Program-made: the position numbers and the translations under genes
In this document: piece by piece, positions 41,219-49,787 of the stretch
Position numbering within the stretch: position 1 is the stretch's first letter
Layout: each line of letters opens with the position of its first letter
Notes under the pieces: generated by a model
What the model was told of the DNA's origin: nothing
The model's database searches: none
Seen by the model: the letters and a program-made list of their open reading frames with translations, nothing else
Origin: Geothrix oryzisoli
Lineage (GTDB): Bacteria > Acidobacteriota > Holophagae > Holophagales > Holophagaceae
Length of the DNA stretch: 64,000 nt
Direction: 5' to 3'
NCBI RefSeq assembly: GCF_022808865.1
Contig: NZ_JAKZLB010000004.1
Location: 124,001 to 188,000 of the forward strand

Positions 41219-41878
41219 CTACAGCGCCTCTTCCTCGAAATCCAGCATGTGGCCGCTCTTGCGGGCCTTGGTCTTGAGGTAGCGCAGATTGTGGGGATTG
41301 GAGGCCAGCTGGTGGCGCTCCCGCTCGACCTCGATGCCGGCGGATTCCAGGGCCCCGATCTTGCGGGGATTGTTGGTGAGCAGCTTGACCTTGGTGATGC
41401 CGAAGAACTTGAGCATCTCGACCGCGCAGTCGTAGGTGCGCAGGTCGTCGGGGAAGCCCAGCGAATGGTTGGCCTCCACGGTGTCGAGCCCCTGCTCCTG
41501 GAGGGCATAGGCCTTGAGCTTGTTCAGGAGGCCGATGCCGCGGCCCTCCTGGCGGAGGTAGAGGACCATGCCGCCGTGCTCGGCGACGTGGCGCAGACCC
41601 TCCTCCAGCTGCTGGCGGCAGTCGCACCGGAGGCTGCCCAGCACGTCGCCCGTCCAGCACTCGGAATGGATGCGCACCGGGATACGCTGCCGGGCATCGA
41701 TCTCGCCGGACACGATGGCCAGATGCTCCTTGCCCGTCGCGTGCTCCAGGAACCCGTAGACGACGAACTTCCCGAAGATCGACGGCACGTTGGCCTTGGC
41801 GATGAAGGGGACCTTCTCCGCCTGCAGCTTGCAGAACAGCTCAAGTTTCGGGGCACTGCTGGGTTCTTTGGGGGACAT
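41219..41878 (-). CDS. ribA: GTP cyclohydrolase II
   Basis: 219 residues, the length of stand-alone RibA. Zinc ligands Cys74, Cys85 and Cys87 in SECWTGDVLGSLRCDCRQ, the catalytic LRQEGRGIGL (about 108-117) and HSLGFPDDLRTY are all present. It opens GTP to the diaminopyrimidine that starts riboflavin synthesis. No ribB domain or other rib gene is adjacent, so riboflavin genes are scattered here. A long 3' palindromic repeat directly follows the stop. Confidence 0.95.
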   Translation of the reverse strand: MSPKEPSSAPKLELFCKLQAEKVPFIAKANVPSIFGKFVVYGFLEHATGKEHLAIVSGEIDARQRIPVRIHSECWTGDVLGSLRCDCRQQLEEGLRHVAEHGGMVLYLRQEGRGIGLLNKLKAYALQEQGLDTVEANHSLGFPDDLRTYDCAVEMLKFFGITKVKLLTNNPRKIGALESAGIEVERERHQLASNPHNLRYLKTKARKSGHMLDFEEEAL

Positions 41879-41985
41879 GGGGTTCCCGGGAAAGGGTGCG
41901 GCTCATCGGTTGGATGCCGCTCGGGGGGAAAATGAAGTCTGGGGCCAGTTTTTTTTCAGGGCAACCCAGGCTCATCGAAGCTTAC

Positions 41986-42981
41986 CTAGACCATATCGCG
42001 TTCCATCTGGGCGGCGACCGCGGTCTCCACCTCGGCGATGAAGACCTCCAACGGCTGGGCGGACTTGGCCCCCGAGGCCAGCCGGTGGCCGCCGCCACCG
42101 AACAGACGGCAGACCGCGTTCACATCCACCCGCTCGCGGGAGCGGAGGCTCACCTTGGCCCGGCCGTCCGCGGCTTCGGAGAACAGGGCCGCGACCTCCA
42201 CGCCCTTCAGCTTGCGGGGCTCCTCCACCAGCTCGTCCAGATCTTCGTGGGTGGCGCCGCAGGCGGCCAGATCGGCCTTGGTCACGGCCACATAGGCGAA
42301 GCGGCCACCGTCCCTCATCTGGAGCCCGCCCATGGCGCGGCCGAAGAGCTTGAGCTTGGCAGGCGTGGCGGTCTGGTAGAGCGCGTTGTAGGTCCGGGAA
42401 GGGTGGACCCCCTGGGCGATGAGATCGGCCGCGGCATGGTGGATCTTGGGCGTGCTGTTGGAATGCCTGAAGTTGCCCGTGTCGCTCACCAGGCCCGCAT
42501 AGAGGGCCTGGGCCATCACGGGCGGCAGGTCCCCCCCGAGGCGGGGCCGCACCAGGTCGTAGACCAGCTCCGCGCTGGCGCTGGCCGTGGGATCCGTGAA
42601 CTCATCATCGAACCCCTTGGGTTCGTCCTTCATGTGGTGGTCGAGGCAGGCCCGCTCGGCCCTGGTCCCCTCGAAGGCCGCGAAGAGCGGGCCCATCCGA
42701 TGGGGCTCGGAAGCGTCGATGAGCAGCCAGGCATCCGGCCAGGCGGCCAGGTCACCGTGGGCCCCGCCGGCATCGTAGGCCTCGATCCAACCCTCGGGAT
42801 CCAGGAACCGCAGGTTCTCAGGCAGAGCCGGCGTCACGACGATGCGGGCCTCCTTGCCCAGGCCCTTCAGGTGGGCCGCCAGGGCCACGGCAGCACCCAC
42901 CCCGTCCCCGTCCGGGTTCTCGTGGGTGGTGAGAAGGACCTTGGCGTGGGCCTCGAGAAAGTCGGCAAAGCGATCCAGCAT
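41986..42981 (-). CDS. DHH/DHHA1 phosphoesterase (NrnA-like)
   Basis: 331 residues. Motifs: TTHENPDGDGVGAAVAL (metal site), LLIDAS, the DHH in CLDHHMKDEP, and the DHHA1 tail GGGGHRLASG. This is the pattern of NrnA-type nanoRNases/pAp phosphatases, which remove 2-5 nt RNA fragments and 3',5'-bisphosphate adenosine; c-di-AMP hydrolases have similar sequence. Orn is not seen in the window. Length is normal. 26 bp downstream of add on the same strand. Confidence 0.87.
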   Translation of the reverse strand: MLDRFADFLEAHAKVLLTTHENPDGDGVGAAVALAAHLKGLGKEARIVVTPALPENLRFLDPEGWIEAYDAGGAHGDLAAWPDAWLLIDASEPHRMGPLFAAFEGTRAERACLDHHMKDEPKGFDDEFTDPTASASAELVYDLVRPRLGGDLPPVMAQALYAGLVSDTGNFRHSNSTPKIHHAAADLIAQGVHPSRTYNALYQTATPAKLKLFGRAMGGLQMRDGGRFAYVAVTKADLAACGATHEDLDELVEEPRKLKGVEVAALFSEAADGRAKVSLRSRERVDVNAVCRLFGGGGHRLASGAKSAQPLEVFIAEVETAVAAQMERDMV

Positions 42982-43007
42982 GAATCCTGACCTCGACAGT
43001 CAGGATA

Positions 43008-44075
43008 TCAGAGGTGTTCCTTTTTACTCTCCAGGCTGCCGGGCTTGAAGGCCTTCAGCTCGTGGACGACCTCGGCCAGCAGGGCGCGCTTGAGGGCGTA
43101 GGGCAGGAAGGCGCTCTTGAAGCCCATGATGATGAGCTCCTTGATCTCCTCGAGGTTGAAGCCGAGCTCCTCGTGGATGACCTGGAACTCGCGGCTCACC
43201 GTGGTGTTCGTGACCATGCGGTTGTCCGTGTTCACCGTGACCCGCAGGCCCAGGTCGTAGAAGAGGCGGATGGGATGATCGGCCATCTTCTTCACGGCCT
43301 TGGTCTGCACGTTGCTCGACGGGCAGCACTCCAGCGGGATGCGGTGGTCGTTCACATAGTTGAGCAGGTCGCCGTCCTCGATGAGCCGCACGCCGTGGCC
43401 GATGCGGTGCGCCCCGCAGAGGTGGATGGCCTGGTGGATGCTCTCGGGCCCGTAGGCCTCGCCTGCATGCAAGGTGCAGTTGATGTTGTTCTGCAACACG
43501 CGGCCGAAGGCGTCCTTGTGCCGCTTGGCGGGGAAGTTCTCCTCGGCCCCCGCCAGGTCGAAACCCACCACGCCCTTGTTCTTGAAGGCCACGGTGAGGT
43601 CCGCCAGGCGCAGCGAGATGTCCGGCGAGATGTGGCGCATGCCGCAGAGGATGACACCGGTCTTGATGTTGTACTGGCGTTCGGCCTGGGCCAGCCCTTC
43701 GAGCACGGCCTGCACGATGGCGTGCAGCGTGAGGCCCTTCTGCTGGTGGAGGATGGGGCTGTAGCGCACCTCCATGTAGCGGACGTTCTCCTTGGCCGCG
43801 TCCTCCGCCAGCTCGAAGGAGGTTCGCACCAGGCTGTCATAGGTCTGCATCACGGACAGCGTCACGTCGAAGGCGCGGAGGTACTCCACCAGCGACTTGC
43901 AGTCATCCCCCACCTCCACGAAGGGCCGCAGGCCTTCGGGCGTGTCCGCGGGCAGCTTCACCTTCTGCTGCTCGGCCAGATCGAGGATGGTGGGGATGCG
44001 GAGGCTGCCGTCGAGGTGGACGTGCAGGTCCGTCTTGGGAAGGCGCTGGAGATCCTGGAGGCTGAGTTTCGACAT
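43008..44075 (-). CDS. add: Adenosine deaminase
   Basis: 355 residues. Metal-binding TDLHVHLDGSL (16-26), HAGEA, GHGVRL and the segment VTVNTDNRMVTNTTVSREF are those of adenosine deaminases; the TDNR form, rather than TDDP, is common in bacterial ADD proteins. It converts adenosine to inosine in purine salvage. Codon 1 is ATG at 44075. A REP-like repeat lies just upstream, between this gene and the Fur-family gene. Confidence 0.92.
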   Translation of the reverse strand: MSKLSLQDLQRLPKTDLHVHLDGSLRIPTILDLAEQQKVKLPADTPEGLRPFVEVGDDCKSLVEYLRAFDVTLSVMQTYDSLVRTSFELAEDAAKENVRYMEVRYSPILHQQKGLTLHAIVQAVLEGLAQAERQYNIKTGVILCGMRHISPDISLRLADLTVAFKNKGVVGFDLAGAEENFPAKRHKDAFGRVLQNNINCTLHAGEAYGPESIHQAIHLCGAHRIGHGVRLIEDGDLLNYVNDHRIPLECCPSSNVQTKAVKKMADHPIRLFYDLGLRVTVNTDNRMVTNTTVSREFQVIHEELGFNLEEIKELIIMGFKSAFLPYALKRALLAEVVHELKAFKPGSLESKKEHL

Positions 44076-44103
44076 GACCCAGCCTAGCGCTTTGCGCGGC
44101 TCT

Positions 44104-44183
44104 CAGCTATCAGCTGTCGGCTGTCAGCCAAAGCAGGTCCGGGCCGGCTTGAGCCGATGGCTGACAGCTGATGGCCGACAGCT
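44104..44183. repeat. REP-like palindromic repeat, copy 2
   Basis: 80 bp. Left arm CAGCTATCAGCTGTCGGCTG plus TCAGCC and right arm GGCTGACAGCTGATGGCCGA plus CAGCT are inverted complements with few mismatches. The centre includes GGGCCGGCTTGAGCC. The right arm overlaps the TAG stop of the Fur-family gene (44182-44184). Related to copy 1 at 41129. Confidence 0.78.
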
Positions 44184-44682
44184 ACACGTTCAGCTGGCTC
44201 ATCCGATGGGCCAGCGTGGCCCCATCCGTCTCCTGGTCCTGGCAGGCCTTGCACAGCCCGAAGATCTGGTGGCTGTGGTGCATGGGCCGGAAGCCGTACT
44301 CGTGGCAGATGGCTTCCTGAAGGGCCTCCAGGTCCGGACGGAAGAACTCGATGATGGCGTCGCAGTTGAGGCAGATCAGGTGGTCGTGGTGCTCGTTGCT
44401 CCGCACGGCCTCGTAGTGCGCGTGCTGATCGCCGAAGCTGCTCTTCCGCACCAGGCCGCACTGCACCAGCAGGTCGAGCGTGCGGTACACCGTCGCCCGG
44501 CTGATGGCCTTGCCCTTCTGCTTCAGGGCCATGTGCAGCTGGTCTGCGTCGAAGTGGTGGACCTGGCCGAACACCTCCTCCACCAGCTCGAGCCGCTCTC
44601 CCGTCAGTTTCAACTGACGCGATCGCAGGAAGGTTTCGAAGCGCTGCTGTTCTTCGGGGCGTTCGATCTTGGGTTTGCGCAT
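44182..44682 (-). CDS. Fur-family metalloregulator
   Basis: 166 residues. The winged-helix part has KLTGERLELVEEVF and ISRATVYRTLDLLVQCGLV. The metal/dimer part has HYEAVRSNEHHDHLICLNC and a final CKAC pair, so both structural zinc Cys pairs are present. The sequence fits Fur itself but PerR or Zur cannot be excluded. GAGGAC lies about 5 nt before the ATG. Its distance from feoAB (6 kb) gives no direct link. Confidence 0.9.
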   Translation of the reverse strand: MRKPKIERPEEQQRFETFLRSRQLKLTGERLELVEEVFGQVHHFDADQLHMALKQKGKAISRATVYRTLDLLVQCGLVRKSSFGDQHAHYEAVRSNEHHDHLICLNCDAIIEFFRPDLEALQEAICHEYGFRPMHHSHQIFGLCKACQDQETDGATLAHRMSQLNV

Positions 44683-44728
44683 GGCGTCCTCGGTGGGAAG
44701 TCTATCCGGTCCACTCGGCAGATCGTAT

Positions 44729-44757
44729 TTTACAGATGAAAAACAAAAGCGTATTAT
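44729..44757 (+). promoter_or_regulatory. Strong sigma-70 promoter
   Basis: TTTACA (44729-44734), a 17-bp spacer and TATTAT (44752-44757), in an AT-rich patch that contrasts with the GC-rich flanks. Transcription would start near 44764, about 23 nt before the ATG at 44787, which has GGAG at good spacing. Confidence 0.75.
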
Positions 44758-44786
44758 GAATTCACCGTATACATAGTGGAGTCGTC

Positions 44787-45338
44787 ATGGCCATCGTCAT
44801 TATTCAATCGCCCAGTTTCTCGGCAGACCAGAAATCCCGCATTGGGGAGCGCATCATCACCGCCCTCCAGCAGGAAGGCCTCGGCCCTGGGTCGGTGGTG
44901 GTCCTCTTCCGCCCCGAGCGCGGCGACATCTACCTCGACGGCATGCTGGTGCAGGCCCAGGCCCCCACCGCCGCGCCGGCCCCCGCGCCGGTCACGCCGA
45001 AGCCCGCCGCACCGGCGCCGCCGGCCGCTCCGCCCGCCTTCAAGACCAAGGCCCGCCGCTCGAAGCCGGAACTCGAGGACCTGAAGAGGGATTTGATGTT
45101 CGCCCTCCAGGACAAGGGTTCCCTCAGCAGCTTCGAAGCGCAGGTCGCCCTCGACCTCAAGGACTGCGACTGGGCCCCGGCCACCCTGCGCCGGCTCTTC
45201 ACGGAGCTGGAAGAGGGCAAGCTGATCTCCAAGAGCGGCCAGAAGCGCGGCACCCGCTATGTCTGGAAGGGCATCGTCAACACCCCCCAGTCCACGCCCA
45301 TCGTGAAGCTGGTGAAGGCGGACTCCGACCAGGAGTAG
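44787..45338 (+). CDS. Two-domain protein: tautomerase-like N-terminus plus winged-helix C-terminus
   Basis: 183 residues. Residues 1-52 (AIVIIQSPSFSADQKSRIGE, then VVVLFRPERGDIYLDG) follow the beta-alpha-beta pattern of 4-oxalocrotonate tautomerases, but the obligatory catalytic Pro1 is absent (the sequence starts Met-Ala-Ile). A Pro/Ala linker (53-85) leads to a basic region and a helical domain (DLMFALQDKGSLSSFEAQVA, WAPATLRRLFTELEEGKL) ending in a wing-like KRGTRYVWKG, resembling winged-helix DNA-binding domains. No named family recognised. It has the best promoter in the window, so it may be highly expressed. Confidence 0.62.
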   Translation: MAIVIIQSPSFSADQKSRIGERIITALQQEGLGPGSVVVLFRPERGDIYLDGMLVQAQAPTAAPAPAPVTPKPAAPAPPAAPPAFKTKARRSKPELEDLKRDLMFALQDKGSLSSFEAQVALDLKDCDWAPATLRRLFTELEEGKLISKSGQKRGTRYVWKGIVNTPQSTPIVKLVKADSDQE

Positions 45339-45362
45339 GGCGCCGCAAGGGCCCGGGCCTGC

Positions 45363-45374
45363 CACACTCGGCTC
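45363..45374 (+). promoter_or_regulatory. -10-like element next to the start codon
   Basis: CACACT (45363-45368) ends 6 nt before the ATG at 45375; no Shine-Dalgarno sequence is present. Same arrangement as at 1576, 38146 and 53926. Confidence 0.3.
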
Positions 45375-46091
45375 ATGGATTGGTTCGCCTGGGACTTTGA
45401 CCACCCCGCCTATTTCCAGATCTACGCGGACAAGGCCGCGGACGCCGCCACCGAAGGGTCGGCGCTCGCGGCCTTGCTGCACCTGCCGCCGGGAAGCCGG
45501 GTCCTCGACCTGCCCTGCGGCTGGGGGCGCTTGCATCCCCACCTGAAGGCCCAGGGACTGGAGATCCTGGGAGGCGACCTCAGCCGCATGAACCTGGCGC
45601 GCCACCGGGAGGAACACCCCGCGCCCCTGGCCCGCCTCGACTTCCGCGCCCTGCCCTTCCGGGCGGCCTGTGCCGACGGCGTCTTCTGCGCCTACACGAG
45701 CTGGGGCTACTTCACCAGGCGGGAGGAGAACCTCCGGCAGCTCGCGGAATTCGCGCGCGTGCTCCGCCCCGGCGGCGCCCTGCTCCTGGACCTGGCGGGG
45801 CGGAACTTCCTGAGGGACGCCGTGGCGGAAGCCGAGGGCCAGTGGCTGGACTTCCCCGACGAGGGCTACCGGGAACGGGTCACCTGGAGCGCCGACGGCC
45901 GCCGCATCCGCACGGAACGGCGCTGCCAGGGCGCGACCTTCCGCCACGACATCTGGATTCCCACCGATACCGAGGTCCGCGCCTGTCTTGCGGAAGCGGG
46001 CTTCGGCGCCATCACGGCCTGCGGCGGGTTGGACGGGCGGCCCTGGACGGCGGCGGCGGAACGCTGGATTTACCGGGCGGTCAGGCGCTGA
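45375..46091 (+). CDS. Class I SAM-dependent methyltransferase
   Basis: 238 residues. Motif I VLDLPCGWGRLHPHL, post-I LEILGGDLSRMNLAR, and motif III VLRPGGALLLDLAGR define a Rossmann methyltransferase of the UbiE/Methyltransf_11 type. The substrate is unknown. No membrane or export signal. The 3' end overlaps the convergent MFS gene by 11 bp. Confidence 0.87.
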   Translation: MDWFAWDFDHPAYFQIYADKAADAATEGSALAALLHLPPGSRVLDLPCGWGRLHPHLKAQGLEILGGDLSRMNLARHREEHPAPLARLDFRALPFRAACADGVFCAYTSWGYFTRREENLRQLAEFARVLRPGGALLLDLAGRNFLRDAVAEAEGQWLDFPDEGYRERVTWSADGRRIRTERRCQGATFRHDIWIPTDTEVRACLAEAGFGAITACGGLDGRPWTAAAERWIYRAVRR

Positions 46092-47235
46092 TGCCCCGGG
46101 TGGCCAGCAGGTAGGCGCCGAAGCCCAGCCCCGAAAGGCCCATGGCCACGGGCAGGCCCAGCCCCTGCACGAGGGCGCCGCCCACCAGCGGGCCCACCAT
46201 CAGGCCCACGGAGTAGGCCAGGTTCAGGATGGAGAAGGCCGAAGCGAAGCTCTGGCTGCCCAGACGCTCCACCTGATCGGCCACCGCCGGGCTGCTGGGA
46301 CTCATGATGAAGCTGGCCGTGCTGCCGAGCCCCATCATGGCCACCACCACCATCCAGGGCCGGGGCAGCAGCACCGGCAACGGGATCAGGAACAGGGCCA
46401 GCACCAGCCCCATGCGCAGCACCCGCACCCGCCCGATGCGATCCGAGAGGGCGCCCATCAGCGGCGAGGTGAAGGTATGGGCCAGGGCCGCCGCCGCGAA
46501 GCAGAGGCCAATCTGAGTCGGGGACTGGCCCAAGCGCCGGTCCAGGTCCAGGGGCAGGGTCGATTCCAGCAGGGCCCACAGGCAGGAACCCAGCGCCATG
46601 GCCCCGGCGAAGATCCGGATGGTCGGATTGGCCAGCAGCTGTCGAAAAGGTACCTTCAGGCCCTGGTTCGGCTCGGTCCCCGGCAGCAGGAAGGCCCGGC
46701 CCGCCGCGTCCAGCGCCACCAGCGCCGCCCCCAGCAGAAAGGGCGCCGTGGGGCCCGCATGCTGATCGAGGAAGCCCGACAGGGGCGGCCCGATGAGCAC
46801 CCCGAGGTTCGCCGCCGCGAACGCCGTGCCCATGGCCCTGCCCCTGGACTCGCTGGGGAAGAGGTCCGCCAGCAGCGCCATGCCCGGCAGCCAGGTGGCC
46901 GCTCCCGCCACCCCCTGGAGGAACCGGGCCAGCACCAGCAGCCAGTACTGTCTCGACACCGCGAAGACCAGGGTCGTGATCCCCAGCCCCGCCAGGCCCC
47001 AGAGCATGGGCGCCCGCCGGCCGAAGCGGTCGGTGAGGATCGCCACGGGGAAGGTGGCCAGCAGCAGGGCCACGGCATAGCTGCCGAAGAGGATCCCCAC
47101 CTCCATCTGGTTCAGGTGCAGGTCCCGCGCGTACCGCGGCAGCAGCGGCACCAGCAGGTAGTAGAGGAGCATGTCCACGTGGAAGGCCAGGGCCGTCACG
47201 AGGAGCGCGGCAGTGGGGGGTGCGGGTCGGCGCAT
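46081..47235 (-). CDS. MFS transporter
   Basis: 384 residues with 12 predicted spans. The A-motif TDRFGRRAPMLWGLAGLG lies between spans 2 and 3 and is repeated in LSDRIGRVRVLRMG. The pattern suits drug/sugar exporters of the DHA1 type. Substrate unknown. No Shine-Dalgarno sequence; a -10-like GATAGT (minus 47246-47241) ends 5 nt before the ATG. Downstream of the GNAT gene by 14 bp. Confidence 0.87.
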   Translation of the reverse strand: MRRPAPPTAALLVTALAFHVDMLLYYLLVPLLPRYARDLHLNQMEVGILFGSYAVALLLATFPVAILTDRFGRRAPMLWGLAGLGITTLVFAVSRQYWLLVLARFLQGVAGAATWLPGMALLADLFPSESRGRAMGTAFAAANLGVLIGPPLSGFLDQHAGPTAPFLLGAALVALDAAGRAFLLPGTEPNQGLKVPFRQLLANPTIRIFAGAMALGSCLWALLESTLPLDLDRRLGQSPTQIGLCFAAAALAHTFTSPLMGALSDRIGRVRVLRMGLVLALFLIPLPVLLPRPWMVVVAMMGLGSTASFIMSPSSPAVADQVERLGSQSFASAFSILNLAYSVGLMVGPLVGGALVQGLGLPVAMGLSGLGFGAYLLATRGISA

Positions 47236-47249
47236 CCCCCACTATCGCG

Positions 47250-48008
47250 TCAGTCCCGCGCCATCTCCACCTTCGGATAGGCGGCGCGGAAGCCGGAGGC
47301 CTCGTAGGATCGCTGGCTGGCTGTGCCCGGAGCCGTGGACGCGCAGGCCAGATCGCAGCCGCGTTCCCGCGCATGGGCAAGGCGGGCGCGGATGAGGGCC
47401 TTCTGCAAACCACGTCCCCGGAAGCGGGGAAGCACGGCATCACCCGACAGGAGGGCCACGCCGTCCACGATCCCCAGCATGCCGCCGCCGGCGGGCTCCT
47501 CATCCACGAAGGCCAGGAAGCCCCAGACGTCCAGCGCCTCGAGCGGAACCTCGAACGGCGGTTCCAGGTCGCGCCAGGCATCGCGCTCCAGGAACCCAGC
47601 GCAGACCACCCGGTTGTAGAGGAATGCCTCACCGGCCCTGGCGATCCGGACGGCCGGGGGCGATGGCGGCACCGTCGCCTCGGCCAGGGGTTTCAGCCAC
47701 AGCTGCTGGAACTGGTGCAGGCGGTACCCCCGGCGCGCCAACAGCGGCCACAGCGACGGGTCAGCGCCAGGGCTCAATTCCAGCACCGTGGGCGCGCCGA
47801 GGAAGGCCTCGACGCCCTCCAGTTCCGGTTCGGTGATCGGCTCGAGCAGGCCCAGCGCCTGGTTGAGGGGATGGGCCTCGCCGCGAAAGTGCGCGAAACC
47901 GCCGCCCACCGGCCTGCTGCGGCCGCCGGCGGCCTGGTTCAAGCGCTCGTTCTGAAGGGCCTGGGCGCGCTCGAGGCGACGGGCCAGGCAGGTCAAGTCA
48001 TGGAACAT
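47250..48008 (-). CDS. GNAT-family acetyltransferase
   Basis: 252 residues from the ATG at 48008 with GGAG 6 nt upstream. The C-terminal 140 residues form the GNAT fold; the acetyl-CoA motif A is LLSGDAVLPRFRGRGLQKAL and motif B is STAPGTASQRSYEASGFRAA. The N-terminal 110 residues look like a degenerate first GNAT-like domain (FLGAPTVLELSPGADPSLW). Substrate unknown. Transcribed toward the MFS gene, with which it may form an operon. Confidence 0.83.
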   Translation of the reverse strand: MFHDLTCLARRLERAQALQNERLNQAAGGRSRPVGGGFAHFRGEAHPLNQALGLLEPITEPELEGVEAFLGAPTVLELSPGADPSLWPLLARRGYRLHQFQQLWLKPLAEATVPPSPPAVRIARAGEAFLYNRVVCAGFLERDAWRDLEPPFEVPLEALDVWGFLAFVDEEPAGGGMLGIVDGVALLSGDAVLPRFRGRGLQKALIRARLAHARERGCDLACASTAPGTASQRSYEASGFRAAYPKVEMARD

Positions 48009-48263
48009 GGCATCTCCGGAAATGGGTTCAGCGGGCCGCCTTGGGGGCGTCCCTGCGTCCTGTGGCGCCCTTGGATCAGCCGAGGCGCACGGCTCCGACG
48101 CCAAGTCCAGGCGTGCCGAAGGGGCGGTGGAAGATGCAGGTCAGAGGCCTATCCCGAGAGACCTCCAGCCTAGCGGATATCCCTGCCGAAAAGCGAAGCC
48201 CAGCCATGCCGGTTGAGCGCGGGGGTGTGCAGGCAGGGCAGGACACCCGGGAAGACATAAACG

Positions 48264-48283
48264 CGGCCCCCTTTCGGGGGCCG
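48264..48283 (-). terminator. Intrinsic terminator of rnpB
   Basis: 8-bp GC-only stem CGGCCCCC/GGGGGCCG with a GAAA tetraloop on the minus strand, followed by a short GCGTTT run. It directly abuts the RNase P RNA 3' end. Confidence 0.75.
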
Positions 48284-48641
48284 TGGTGGATCGGTAAGCC
48301 GGGTTCTGTCGTGGGACGTCATTCCTCTGGGATGGATGTCGCCATCCAACTCAAGCGACCTACCCGCCGGCTCGGTCGGGTCAACCCTCGCCGCTTGCGC
48401 GGTGCGCCGGCCTATTTGGTCTTGCTCCCTGGGGGGTTTACCGTGCCCGTCCTGTTGCCAGTCCGGCGGTGGGCTCTTACCCCACCGTTTCACCCTTGCC
48501 TGTGATCCGAGGATCCATCGGCGGTCTGTTCTCTGTTGCACTTTCCGTCGGGTCGCCCCGCCCTGGCGTTACCAGGCCCAGTACCCTGTGGAGCCCGGAC
48601 TTTCCTCTGCCCTTGCGAGCAGCGACGCCCTGATCCACAGG
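48282..48641 (-). ncRNA. rnpB: RNase P RNA, bacterial class A
   Basis: About 360 nt. On the minus strand, the universally conserved GAGGAAAGTCCGGGCTCC (P3/P4 region) occurs near the 5' end, and ACAGAACCCGGCTTAC near the 3' end; AGGGTGAAACGGTGGGGTAA is the CR-II/III core. GTGGATC near the 5' end pairs with GATCCAC at the 3' end to form P1. Boundaries are set from P1 and may be off by several nucleotides. RNase P matures the 5' ends of tRNAs. Confidence 0.95.
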
Positions 48642-48658
48642 GTTGAGGCTAGCACGGT

Positions 48659-49027
48659 CTAGATCTTCTCCGGCGTGGCGACCAGGGCGGGCACCGCCTC
48701 CGGCCGGGCGGCCTTGAGGGCATCCAGGACCCCGGTCGCCCGGTGCAGCGGCAGGGAGGGATGAACCCGCAGGACCACCTTCCCCGTCGTTGGGCGCAAC
48801 CGTCCGGGCAGCTCCGCCAGGGTGATGGGCGTCCCATCCAGGTCCAGGGAACCATCGGCAGCCAGCGTCAGGCGCAGGAGCGGCCCGGGGGGCCCCGCGC
48901 CGCCCGGGAGGGCGGCGTCGAGGGCCCGGGGCAGCACCGGCACCAGGACGATGAAGACGATCAGGAGGACGAGCACGATGTCCACCAGGGGCGTGATGTT
49001 GATGTCGCGTCGAAGCTCCGTGGCCAT
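48659..49027 (-). CDS. exbD: ExbD/TolR-type biopolymer transport protein
   Basis: 122 residues. RRDINITPLVDIVLVLLIVF is the ExbD/TolR signature, with the essential Asp in the single membrane span (PLVDIVLVLLIVFIVLV). The periplasmic domain is short (GSLDLDGTPITLAELPGRL). It channels proton-motive force with ExbB/TolQ, which is not in this window. It lies 7 bp after the TonB gene and so forms an operon with it, with rnpB just downstream. Confidence 0.9.
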   Translation of the reverse strand: MATELRRDINITPLVDIVLVLLIVFIVLVPVLPRALDAALPGGAGPPGPLLRLTLAADGSLDLDGTPITLAELPGRLRPTTGKVVLRVHPSLPLHRATGVLDALKAARPEAVPALVATPEKI

Positions 49028-49034
49028 GGCACCC

Positions 49035-49787
49035 TCACCGCAGGCGGAAGTTCAGGGTGAGTCGGAAGCTGGCGGCGACCACCCGCCCATCCATGCGGGC
49101 CGGCTCGAAGCGCCACTGGCGGGCTGCGTGGAGGGCGGCCTCCTGGAGGGCCGGATGGCCGTCCAGCACCCGCACCTGCATGGGCAGGCCCGACTCGTCC
49201 ACGACCATCAGCAGCACCACGGTGCCCTGGACGTGGGCCCGGCGGGCCAGATCCGGATAGATGGGATCCACCCGGCGGAGGATCGCCGGAGCCGTGGCCG
49301 AGAAGTCGTGGATCACCGGGCCGGAAGCAGGTCCCGCGGTACCGGAAGCCGGGGCGACAGGCCCTGGAAGCGCGGGCCCGCCGGCAGGGACCTCCGAGAA
49401 GCGGTCGGCCGTGGGGAGGCCCGCCGCGGCCTCCTCCGGATCCGCCCTCGCGGGCGCGCCGGAGGGGGCGGCGATGGTCCCGCTTCCGGCGCCCCCTGCG
49501 ACCGTGGAGAGCACCCGTTCGCTGGGACGCAGCCGTGGGGGTCCGTCCAGTTCCACCGGCCGCCACGGAGGGGCGGACGGGAGAACCGGCACCAGGACGG
49601 CCTTCGGCCCGAAGGAGGCGATGATCACCGCGCCGCCGGCGAGCAGGAAGTAGGTCAGGGCGGACAGCGCAGCCGCACGGAGCGTGTCTGAAGGCGGCGC
49701 GGAAGCGAGCACGGCATGGGGCTGGAGGGTGGGCGGCAGGTCCGGGAACGCAGGCCCCCGGCCGCGCCGGAGCGCGAGGTTGGACAT
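49035..49787 (-). CDS. tonB: TonB-family energy transducer
   Basis: 250 residues from the ATG at 49787 with AGGAG about 6 nt upstream. A cytoplasmic tail is followed by one membrane span (ALSALTYFLLAGGAVIIASF, about 42-62), a Pro/Ala/Gly-rich periplasmic spacer, and a TonB C-terminal domain (VDPIYPDLARRAHVQGTVVL, DGHPALQEAALHAARQWRFE). It couples inner-membrane energy to outer-membrane receptors. No receptor gene is adjacent. Confidence 0.9.
   Translation of the reverse strand: MSNLALRRGRGPAFPDLPPTLQPHAVLASAPPSDTLRAAALSALTYFLLAGGAVIIASFGPKAVLVPVLPSAPPWRPVELDGPPRLRPSERVLSTVAGGAGSGTIAAPSGAPARADPEEAAAGLPTADRFSEVPAGGPALPGPVAPASGTAGPASGPVIHDFSATAPAILRRVDPIYPDLARRAHVQGTVVLLMVVDESGLPMQVRVLDGHPALQEAALHAARQWRFEPARMDGRVVAASFRLTLNFRLR

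Noticed and set aside
48041-48505. 154-codon open frame over the RNase P RNA
   Set aside because: The region is rnpB on the minus strand, with all conserved core elements. The frame is incidental.
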